This document shows, piece by piece, positions 43,057-50,546 of a DNA stretch of 64,000 bases; within the stretch, counting starts at the first letter, position 1, and each line of letters starts with the position of its first letter. The translations under genes were made by a program, and so were the position numbers. Origin of the DNA: Korobacter sp963758505 (GTDB lineage Bacteria; Acidobacteriota; Terriglobia; Terriglobales; Acidobacteriaceae); assembly GCA_963758505.1 (NCBI GenBank), contig CAVWVJ010000001.1, positions 1,984,001-2,048,000 of the forward strand, written 5' to 3'. The notes under the pieces are model-generated. The model saw only the letters and a program-made list of their open reading frames with translations. It did no database searches and was not told the origin of the DNA.

Positions 43057-44775
43057 TTACTTCCACTTCCCGCTTCCCTCTTCGATCGTGATATAGCGAT
43101 CGAGCGGAACATCGGTAAACCGCTCCACGGAGGCGCTCGGCAGCGGCCATCGGATCTCCAGTGAGTCGATCTTCTTACGGCCGCCTATGCCGAGCACCAG
43201 CCGCGGATCGTGGGAGGAAAGAAAGCTTCCGCCCCCGACCTTCATCGTCGAACGTTTCAAGTCCCCCGCTTGCCAGGCAACACGCGCCCCGACCGCGTCG
43301 GAATTGCACTTGCGCCCAACCAGCCGCAAGCCAAGCCAGTGGTTTTTCGCCCCCACATTATTTTGCAGCAGTATCGGGGGCTCGTCATTGTTGCTGATCA
43401 GTACATCGACCGCGCCATCGTTGTTGAAATCGCCGATCGCGAGTCCTCGCGCCGCGAAGGTCTTCGCGAAGACCTCGCCGCTCCCCTGGCTGACGTTCTT
43501 GAAACTCTTTCCTTCGTTGTGAAACAACAGCAGCGGCTCTTTGTACGTGACTTGGTGGGAAAGTTCTTCGACCAGGTCATCGGGAAAACCGTTCGACAGG
43601 ATGAGATCGAGGTCACCATCGTTGTCGTAGTCAAAGAATTTCAGCCCCCATCCACTCATCCACCGCGTTGCCATGCCGATGCCCATCGGTATCGCGAGGT
43701 CGTCGAACGTGCCGTCTTGCTGGTTGCGATAAAGCGAGAAAATCTCTTCGTCGATATTGGCGACGAAAAGATCCATCCAGCCGTCCTGGTCGAAATCCGC
43801 GGAATCCACGCCCATCCCGGACCGCGCACGCCCCTCCGCGCTGTACGCCACATCCGCCGCGAGGCCGACTTCCTCGAAGCGGCTTCCGCGATTCACGAGG
43901 AGAAGATTCGCCACCGTGTCGTTGGAAACGAACAGGTCCATTCGGCCATCGTTGTTGATATCCGTAGCAACTACGCCCCACGCCTTGCAGGGATATTCCG
44001 AGATGCCTGTTTCTTTGCTCACATCCGTAAAGGTGCCATCGCCGTTATTGTGAAAGAGCTTGCTTGGACGGGGCGTGAAGATGCGTGGGATGCAGTAATG
44101 ATGAACCCCTCGGCTATCTACCCCGCAGCTCAGAGTTTTGTTGAATTCGACAAAACTGCAGACAAAAAGATCCAGCCGTCCATCGTTGTCATAGTCGAAC
44201 CAGACCGCACTGGAGCTCCAGCCGGCAATTCCGACGCCGGCCTTTTCTGTCACGTCGGTGAATGTTCCATCGCCATTGTTGTGGTAGAGAATATTCCGGC
44301 CATAGCAGGTGACGTAGATATCGGGAAAGCCGTCGCCGTCATAGTCCCCAACCGCCACGCCCATCCCGTATCCCGCGCCCCCAACTCCGGCCTTCTCGGT
44401 GACGTCGGTGAACGTGCCGTCGCGATTGTTTCGGTAAAGCGCGTTGCGAAGGGGAGACGCCGGAGTATAAAAATCGCACTTCCCGCTGTTCACCAGGTAG
44501 ATGTCCATCCATCCATCGTTGTCATAGTCGAGGAACGCGCATCCCGCTCCACTGGTTTCCGGCAGGAATTTCTCTGCAGATTTTCCAGCGGTGTGCACCC
44601 ACGTGATCCCACTCCTGGCTGGTGGAATTTCTTCAAACGTAGGGATCGTAGACGCACCGAGGAGCGGAAGACTCCCGACGCACGCGCCTCCCGCCAGCAT
44701 GGACAACACTTGTAGGAATGTGCGGCGCGACACACCCTTCCCGCAGGAATTGTGAGGGATCCGAACCCGCGACAT
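43057..44775 (-). CDS. Tat-exported FG-GAP/VCBS and ASPIC/UnbV (CRTAC1-type) protein
   Basis: A 572-residue protein. The N-terminus contains a twin-arginine motif (SRRTFLQVLSMLAGG). FG-GAP repeats with calcium loops (FLDYDNDGWMDIYLVNSG, GDYDGDGFPDIYVT, DYDNDGDLDLILSNG) form the propeller. The ASPIC/UnbV domain is at the C-terminus (LVGRKCNSDAVGARVAW, LEIRWPLPSASVE). The start is placed at the ATG at 44775. A GTG at 44733 immediately before SRRT is possible, as is the longer frame to 44832. It is divergent from a TPR gene across 65 bp, so the two may share a promoter region. Confidence 0.85.
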   Translation of the reverse strand: MSRVRIPHNSCGKGVSRRTFLQVLSMLAGGACVGSLPLLGASTIPTFEEIPPARSGITWVHTAGKSAEKFLPETSGAGCAFLDYDNDGWMDIYLVNSGKCDFYTPASPLRNALYRNNRDGTFTDVTEKAGVGGAGYGMGVAVGDYDGDGFPDIYVTCYGRNILYHNNGDGTFTDVTEKAGVGIAGWSSSAVWFDYDNDGRLDLFVCSFVEFNKTLSCGVDSRGVHHYCIPRIFTPRPSKLFHNNGDGTFTDVSKETGISEYPCKAWGVVATDINNDGRMDLFVSNDTVANLLLVNRGSRFEEVGLAADVAYSAEGRARSGMGVDSADFDQDGWMDLFVANIDEEIFSLYRNQQDGTFDDLAIPMGIGMATRWMSGWGLKFFDYDNDGDLDLILSNGFPDDLVEELSHQVTYKEPLLLFHNEGKSFKNVSQGSGEVFAKTFAARGLAIGDFNNDGAVDVLISNNDEPPILLQNNVGAKNHWLGLRLVGRKCNSDAVGARVAWQAGDLKRSTMKVGGGSFLSSHDPRLVLGIGGRKKIDSLEIRWPLPSASVERFTDVPLDRYITIEEGSGKWK

Positions 44776-44840
44776 TCTGAGAACAATATCATGCTCGTCC
44801 TCGCAGACAGCTTGGGATATGCTAACGCGCAAGCGACCTC

Positions 44841-46925
44841 ATGCCGTTCATTGGCCCATCTCTGCGGAGTTCTGCTCGCTTCCTCATCCTCTTCGCGGGC
44901 ACGGTCCCCTGCATTGGCCAAACCAATCCCGGCCCTATCTTTGAATCCGTAGTGCAAACCGCAACGGCCGCCCGAGAGGCTGGACACACCGCTACGGCGA
45001 TCGGCGAATACCGGCAAGCGGTGACTCTGAAGCCGGACTGGGGTGAGGGATGGTGGTACCTCGGCACTCTGCTCTATGAGGCCAATCAATTCAACGAGGC
45101 AAAGGAAAGCTTTGAGAAAGTCACCCAGTTGCTGCCCTCCATGGGATCGGCGTGGAACTTTCTCGGGCTGTGCGAATTCGAGATGAGATCGTTTTCCGAC
45201 GCGCGCGCCCATCTTGAAAAAGGGCAGTCGCTCGGTGCAGGCGATGACCCCGAGATCGCACGTGTGGCCGCCTATCACCTCGCACTGCTTCGAATCAGGG
45301 ACGGTGACTTTGAGCTCGCTTCCTCCCTGCTGCTCTCTTCCTTTCCCGAGACGCAACCCCCAGACCAGATCGGGTTGGCGCTGGGATTGGCGTTGCTCCG
45401 CGTGCCCCTTCTTCCCACCGAGGTTGATCTCTCGCGGGAATCATGGCTCCGCAGCGCCGGCGAGGCGTCCATCTCTGCCGCAAGGGGAGACGTTCCGGCG
45501 GAACTCGCGCGCCTCGGTGAACTCGTGAAGGCTCACCCGGAAATGCCTTACTTGCATTACGTCTTTGGCAACGCGCTCGCCGCCTCGAATCACCTTCCCG
45601 AGGCTCTTGCACAGCAGCGACTGGAAACCAAACTTTCTCCCGACAGTGCCCTGCCATGGATCGTGATCAGTTCGCTGGAGCTTCAGTCGGGGCATCTCGA
45701 CTCGGCGCGAAAAGCTGCGGAACGGGCAGCGCAACTCGCTCCCCGATCACAAGCTGCTCATCGAGCGCTCGCCGAATCCTTGCGGGCCTCCGGGCAGGTC
45801 GAGGAGGCTCTCCAGGAATCGCAGCTCGCAGAAAGTCTTGCTCCCGAAAAAGCTTCCATCGATTCCCGCATTGCGCGCCTCTACCGCAGCGCCGATTCAG
45901 CAAACGTAGAAACCGATGATTTGATCAGGAAGCAGGCGATGCTCGACTACGCCCTCGCGAGGTATCCGCAAGCTGCTTCTGAATTAAAGCTTTGGCTTCA
46001 ATCCAAACCGCAAGATGGGACCTCCTGGGCAGTCCTTGGATTGTCGGAATTCGAAATGAAAGACTATGACAACGCGTTGCTCCACTTGCAGCGTGGCCGC
46101 GACTTGGGTTTCGGCGGAAGTCCGGAAGCCATGCAATTGGCGAATTACAGGCTGGGTCTTCTTCTCAACCACTCGGCACAATTTGAGAAAGCCATGTCCG
46201 TACTCTCCCCTGACGCGGGTTCCGGCCCTCTGAAAAAGGACGCGCAATTTGCGCTCGGCATGGCGCTGCTCCGCATCTCTCGTTTTCCCGACCAGATCGA
46301 CCCTTCCCTTCGACCTACCGTCGCAAAAGCAGGGGCGACCGCTGAGTTCCTGCGTGCGAGCCACTACGACGAGGCGTTCGCGAACTTCGAGTCCATGCTT
46401 AAGCAGTCGCCGAGGGTACCGTTCCTGCATTACGCCTACGGGACCGCATTGGTCGCACTGAGCCGCTATGACGAGGCCGAAATCCAGATGCGCGAAGAAT
46501 CGCAAATCTCGCCCGCGAGCGAACTTCCGTACGTGCGGATTGCCTCCATCGCCACCCGCCGGCATCGCCCGGCGGAGGCGATCCCAGCCGCACAGCATGC
46601 CCTCAAGCTCGCACCTCACTCCGCTGAGGCTCATTATCTGCTTGGAAGGGCGTTGCTCGAGTCCGGCGATATTCCATCCGCCGTGGCCGAGTTGGAGACC
46701 GCGGGCCAACTAGAACCGAACAGCCCGCAGATCCACTTCAATCTGGCAAAGGCCTACACACGCGCAAAGCTTCCTGAGAAGGCGGAACAGGAACGCGCGC
46801 TCTTCGTTCAACTCAATAAGCAAGCGGAACAGCAACGAAGCCGTGAGGGAGACCAATCCTATGAGGGTCCGCGGGACGCCTTTCATCTGGAGACGAATAA
46901 CGAGCCCGCGCCAACTCCGCGCTAA
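44841..46925 (+). CDS. Secreted TPR protein
   Basis: A 694-residue protein with an N-terminal hydrophobic segment (ARFLILFAGTVPCIGQ) and two arrays of tetratricopeptide repeats, at about residues 35-320 and 350-680. They are separated by an internal duplication: segments WNFLGLCEFEMRSFSDARAHLEKG and WAVLGLSEFEMKDYDNALLHLQRG are clearly homologous, about 300 residues apart. No catalytic domain is seen. It is divergent from an ASPIC/UnbV gene, the same family pairing as at 30.8-35.0 kb. The last codons overlap the convergent small Tat protein gene. Confidence 0.85.
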   Translation: MPFIGPSLRSSARFLILFAGTVPCIGQTNPGPIFESVVQTATAAREAGHTATAIGEYRQAVTLKPDWGEGWWYLGTLLYEANQFNEAKESFEKVTQLLPSMGSAWNFLGLCEFEMRSFSDARAHLEKGQSLGAGDDPEIARVAAYHLALLRIRDGDFELASSLLLSSFPETQPPDQIGLALGLALLRVPLLPTEVDLSRESWLRSAGEASISAARGDVPAELARLGELVKAHPEMPYLHYVFGNALAASNHLPEALAQQRLETKLSPDSALPWIVISSLELQSGHLDSARKAAERAAQLAPRSQAAHRALAESLRASGQVEEALQESQLAESLAPEKASIDSRIARLYRSADSANVETDDLIRKQAMLDYALARYPQAASELKLWLQSKPQDGTSWAVLGLSEFEMKDYDNALLHLQRGRDLGFGGSPEAMQLANYRLGLLLNHSAQFEKAMSVLSPDAGSGPLKKDAQFALGMALLRISRFPDQIDPSLRPTVAKAGATAEFLRASHYDEAFANFESMLKQSPRVPFLHYAYGTALVALSRYDEAEIQMREESQISPASELPYVRIASIATRRHRPAEAIPAAQHALKLAPHSAEAHYLLGRALLESGDIPSAVAELETAGQLEPNSPQIHFNLAKAYTRAKLPEKAEQERALFVQLNKQAEQQRSREGDQSYEGPRDAFHLETNNEPAPTPR

Positions 46926-47290
46926 CCCTTGGCATGCTCTTTGATGTGCTTCGCCAGCTTCTCGATCTGCTGCGCCTTCTTGACCACTCCCAACGAGAGC
47001 ACTGAGTTCAGATCGGTGGATTCCACCTGCTGTTTGAGCTCCGAAGCTAACTCGTAGAGCTTCTGAACATCCGTTCTCAGTTCCTTCTCAAGTTGCGGAT
47101 TGATCCCCTTGCTGTCAGGGCCAGCCATGGGAGGACGATCAAGTCCCGCGGGAGCATGCGGATCGGGAGCATTGGGAGACGGCATCGGACGGGCACTTGG
47201 CATCGTCTGTGCGGCCGCGACTTGACTTAGTGCAAGCGCGCCGAGCGCTCCCGAAAAGCTGATTAACCAACGGCGTCGTGACTGCGACAT
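46922..47290 (-). CDS. Small Tat-exported hypothetical protein
   Basis: A 122-residue protein. The N-terminus SRRRWLISFSGALGALALS is a Tat-type signal with an AxA site at VAAAQ. A Pro/Ala-rich linker (SARPMPSPNAPDPHAPAG) follows, then an alpha-helical C-terminus rich in Lys/Glu/Leu (ELRTDVQKLYELASELKQQVE, KKAQQIEKLAKHIKEH) that may form a coiled coil. GGAGGTGCC lies directly upstream of the ATG, an excellent ribosome-binding site. No characterised homologue is known to me. It converges on the TPR gene with a 4-bp stop overlap. Confidence 0.75.
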   Translation of the reverse strand: MSQSRRRWLISFSGALGALALSQVAAAQTMPSARPMPSPNAPDPHAPAGLDRPPMAGPDSKGINPQLEKELRTDVQKLYELASELKQQVESTDLNSVLSLGVVKKAQQIEKLAKHIKEHAKG

Positions 47291-47404
47291 GGCACCTCCA
47301 GAGGAGCCGGGTCTCGAAGGACCCACATCTTACTCTTCTTCGGGATGCAACCACAGGGACGTTCTTGCAAGCCACTTGATCCGAGTCACAGAGGCGGTAA
47401 TGGA

Positions 47405-48826
47405 TCAGAGAGCAGAGGAGCCCGCAGCGATTGCAGCCAGAGGTGGCGCCTGATATCCGAATTGACGATCGAGGATATCCGCAATGCCAAGCACAACTTC
47501 ATCTTCGTAGGGTCGGCCCGCCAGTTGCACGCCGATCGGCAATCCCTCTAAGGAACGACCCACCGGCACCACTGCGGCCGGGCCGCCGAGGGTGTTAAAC
47601 CATTGCGTGTAGCGCATCGCATCCAGGTATTGCACCTCTTGGCCTTCAATCTGCCATGAGCGTTCGCCGTGGCGAAACGCAGGGACAGACGATACCGGGC
47701 AAAGCAGAACGGGAAATTCTTTCATCTCCTCGAGCATTTTTCTTCGGACGAGATCGCTCTCCGCCCATGCGAACATCAGTTCCTCCGCCGAGAGCTTCGG
47801 TTCAGCGTTGGCGATCCCGAGGAACTCCTTGAAGACCGGGCTGAGTTCTTCGTGGCGGCCCTTGACGATCGCCTCGTCGAACATGGCTCCGCAGCGGACA
47901 AAAAACGTCCACCACAGCTTACGTGCGGTTTCAAGGATACGGGGCCGAAATGGTTCCAATCGGAAACCTTCTTCCTGCAGAACCTCGGCTGCCGATTGCA
48001 CCGCGAGGCGTGTCTCGGGCGTAACTGGAATGAGACCATCATCTTCGAAATAGCCGATCGGAACGCGCTTCAACTCCTCGAGTTTGGGATGGCGCAGGCC
48101 TACGGGAGCACTTGCTGGATCCGTCTCTTCTGCTCCCGCAAGCACGCTGAACAGGAGGGCTATATCTTCCATCGTGCGCGCCATTGGCCCTATTGCGCCA
48201 AGCGTCGTGAACGGACCAATGCACGGGGGAATGTGTCCGGCTGAAGGAATCCGACCCGATGTAGGCTTCAGGGAACAGATCCCGGTAGCGTGTGCCGGTT
48301 GGCGAACGGAACCGCCGCTATCGCTGCCGAGCCCCGCCGCCGAAAGTCCGGCGGCAATCGCCGCAGATTCCCCTCCACTCGACCCCCCGGCGGAGTATGC
48401 GAGGTTCCAGGGATTCGAGGTACGGCCGTAGACGAGATTGTCGGTCTCGTAGGCCATGAGCAATTCGGGAGCATTCGTGGTTCCGAGGATGACCGCCCCC
48501 GCTTGCCGCAGCCTCGTCACAACTGTAGCGTCGTCCTTCGGAACATGGCTGCGATAGAGTTCGCTGCCCACCTCGCACTTGTACCCGGCAGCCGAGATCG
48601 ATGACTTGACCGTCACCGGCAGGCCGGCCAATGGCCCGTTCCCTGCCGTTACATCGCGGGCCTGTCGCCGCACGCGCTCCGGATCGAAATCCACCAACGC
48701 GTTCAGCTGTGGATTGAGTTGCTCGATGGCGCGGATGTATTCTTCCGCAACTTCCAGGGGTGAAACTCTCTTCTGTCGAAGCAGTCCTAGGATACGGGTT
48801 GCGGAGCTTGTGGTCAGCTCACTCAT
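47405..48826 (-). CDS. Amidase signature family hydrolase
   Basis: A 473-residue amidase. The Ser-cisSer-Lys triad is visible: Lys in VTVKSSISAAG, the cis-Ser in SAGGSSGGESAAIAAG, and the nucleophile Ser in GSDSGGSVRQPAHATG. The domain is about the usual 450-480 residues. The enzyme could hydrolyse small amides or act in a GatA-like role, but no gatB or gatC neighbour is present, so a catabolic amidase is more likely. The ATG at 48826 overlaps the stop of the ASPIC/UnbV gene (ATGA), coupling them. The open frame runs 48 codons further but only into that neighbour. Confidence 0.9.
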   Translation of the reverse strand: MSELTTSSATRILGLLRQKRVSPLEVAEEYIRAIEQLNPQLNALVDFDPERVRRQARDVTAGNGPLAGLPVTVKSSISAAGYKCEVGSELYRSHVPKDDATVVTRLRQAGAVILGTTNAPELLMAYETDNLVYGRTSNPWNLAYSAGGSSGGESAAIAAGLSAAGLGSDSGGSVRQPAHATGICSLKPTSGRIPSAGHIPPCIGPFTTLGAIGPMARTMEDIALLFSVLAGAEETDPASAPVGLRHPKLEELKRVPIGYFEDDGLIPVTPETRLAVQSAAEVLQEEGFRLEPFRPRILETARKLWWTFFVRCGAMFDEAIVKGRHEELSPVFKEFLGIANAEPKLSAEELMFAWAESDLVRRKMLEEMKEFPVLLCPVSSVPAFRHGERSWQIEGQEVQYLDAMRYTQWFNTLGGPAAVVPVGRSLEGLPIGVQLAGRPYEDEVVLGIADILDRQFGYQAPPLAAIAAGSSAL

Positions 48827-50541
48827 TTCGCTGCCCTGGTTTTTGTCAGAGCTGGTTTCGCAGGGACCGCGCCGTAAGGACGCTTCTGGACGATGCCGGA
48901 ACCTTCCTTCACGGTTATCGTTTCGCCGGCAGCCACATTCGAAAGATGATCCACTTGCCCGCTGGGCCAACGAATTTCCACAGTATCCGCCTGCGCATGC
49001 TGTGCCAGTCCAAAGGTCAGAACCAGTTCACTCGCCGAAAGGTAACCGGAACCGCTGCGCAGCATCTGCATCTGCTTATCGCTGCCCGAGCGCACCTGCA
49101 CCACTGCCCCAATGCCATCGCGATTCGAGCGCGTGCCCCAAAGCTTGATCCGCAGGCTTTGGTTCTTCCCGCCTTCATTATGCAGAAGCAGGGCCGGCCC
49201 GCCATTGGTTGTAATCAACAGATCGAGATATCCATCATTGTCGATATCTGCATAAGCGGCGCCCCGGGCTACTCGTGGCGTTCCGATCGCAGGCCCAACC
49301 TCGGCGGTGGCCTCCACAAACTCGCCTTTGCCTTCATTCCGAAAAAGGTGCGACGGCTGCGCATATTTCACCCGTTTCTGAATTCTCTCGATTTCCGGTT
49401 CGATGTGGCCGTTCGCCACAAAAATGTCCGGCCAGCCATCGTTGTCGTAATCGAAAAAGAAACAGGAGAAACCCAGGGTCAGCAGGCTCTTGCGTCCGAC
49501 CTCTGAGCGCGGCGCTTCATCGACAAAGAGCGTGTTGCCCTCGTTGTGATAGAGCGCCATCATCTGGTTCGAAAAATTGCCAATGATAATGCTCGGACGT
49601 CCCGAGCGATCGTAGTCGGCAGCATCAACGCCCATCCCGGCGCGCGCCACGCCATCTTCGCTGAAGGCGATACCTGAAGCGACGCCGCTCTCCACGAACT
49701 TGCCGTTTCCCTTGTTGACATACAGTTTGTTCGGTTGCGTATCGTTCGCAACGATCAAGTCCGGCCAGCCATCGCCGTTCACGTCAGCTTCGGCAATGCC
49801 GAGAGACTTTGCCGTCGTGTCGTACAGTCCCGCCTTCACCGTCGCATCTTCGAATTTCCCACTGCCGAGGTTATGCCACAAGCGCAGCGATGCGCCTTTG
49901 TAGGCTTCCGGTGTGCAATAGGATTTCCTGCTGCCGTCCAGGGTGCAGAAGATATCGGTCTGCGGCGTCCACTGCACGTAATTGGCAACCACCAGGTCGA
50001 GTTTCCCGTCGCCGTCATAGTCCACCCACGCCGCGCTGGTGCTGAATTCGTTCGGTCCCATCAATCCCGCACTCCGAGTCGCATCCGTGAAGGTCCCATT
50101 CCCGTTGTTGTGGAACAGGCGGCTCTGGCCGAGAGCAGTCACAAAGATGTCGTCAAAGCCGTCGTTATCGTAGTCGCCTACCGCCACTCCGAGCCCGAAC
50201 ATGGGGATAGCGAGGCCGGCTTTCTTCGTGACATCCGTAAAGGTGCCGTCCTGGTTGTTGTGGTAGAGCTTCATCGTCGAGGTAGCGTTGGGGGCGCTCA
50301 GGTCCTTGCCGTTGATCAGCAGGATGTCGGCGTATCCATCGTTGTCGTAATCGAGAAATGCACAACCCGGGCCCATCGTCTCCGGCAGATACTTTTTGCC
50401 GGTGGCGCCATTCGTGTGCGTAAAACGAATACCTGCCTGTTGCGTGATGTCGCGAAAGGTAACGCGCGGCCCGGCGCCCGCCGCCAGCACGCCGCACAAG
50501 AACACACCCGCTATACAGAATTTTGTGAGGAGAGTTTTCAT
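48823..50541 (-). CDS. Secreted FG-GAP/VCBS and ASPIC/UnbV (CRTAC1-type) protein
   Basis: A 572-residue protein with a Sec signal peptide (MKTLLTKFCIAGVFLCGVLAAG) and repeated calcium loops (FLDYDNDGYADILLING, GDYDNDGFDDIFVT, DYDGDGKLDLVV, DIDNDGYLDLLIT). The C-terminal ASPIC/UnbV domain (LWGTRSNRDGIGAVVQV, VEIRWPSGQVDHL) is followed by a basic Ala/Lys/Pro tail (about 20 residues). It starts 5 bp after the membrane cytochrome gene and overlaps the amidase gene, placing it between them in one operon. It is close in sequence to the protein at 25301-26992 (shared PETLGPGCAFLDYD / PETMGPGCAFLDYD). Confidence 0.88.
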   Translation of the reverse strand: MKTLLTKFCIAGVFLCGVLAAGAGPRVTFRDITQQAGIRFTHTNGATGKKYLPETMGPGCAFLDYDNDGYADILLINGKDLSAPNATSTMKLYHNNQDGTFTDVTKKAGLAIPMFGLGVAVGDYDNDGFDDIFVTALGQSRLFHNNGNGTFTDATRSAGLMGPNEFSTSAAWVDYDGDGKLDLVVANYVQWTPQTDIFCTLDGSRKSYCTPEAYKGASLRLWHNLGSGKFEDATVKAGLYDTTAKSLGIAEADVNGDGWPDLIVANDTQPNKLYVNKGNGKFVESGVASGIAFSEDGVARAGMGVDAADYDRSGRPSIIIGNFSNQMMALYHNEGNTLFVDEAPRSEVGRKSLLTLGFSCFFFDYDNDGWPDIFVANGHIEPEIERIQKRVKYAQPSHLFRNEGKGEFVEATAEVGPAIGTPRVARGAAYADIDNDGYLDLLITTNGGPALLLHNEGGKNQSLRIKLWGTRSNRDGIGAVVQVRSGSDKQMQMLRSGSGYLSASELVLTFGLAQHAQADTVEIRWPSGQVDHLSNVAAGETITVKEGSGIVQKRPYGAVPAKPALTKTRAAK

Positions 50542-50546
50542 GGGCC

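Noticed and set aside
43210..44715. 501-codon open frame on the plus strand
   Set aside because: It is antisense to the Tat-exported ASPIC/UnbV gene; its repetitive Val/Ile/His composition mirrors the calcium-loop repeats on the other strand.
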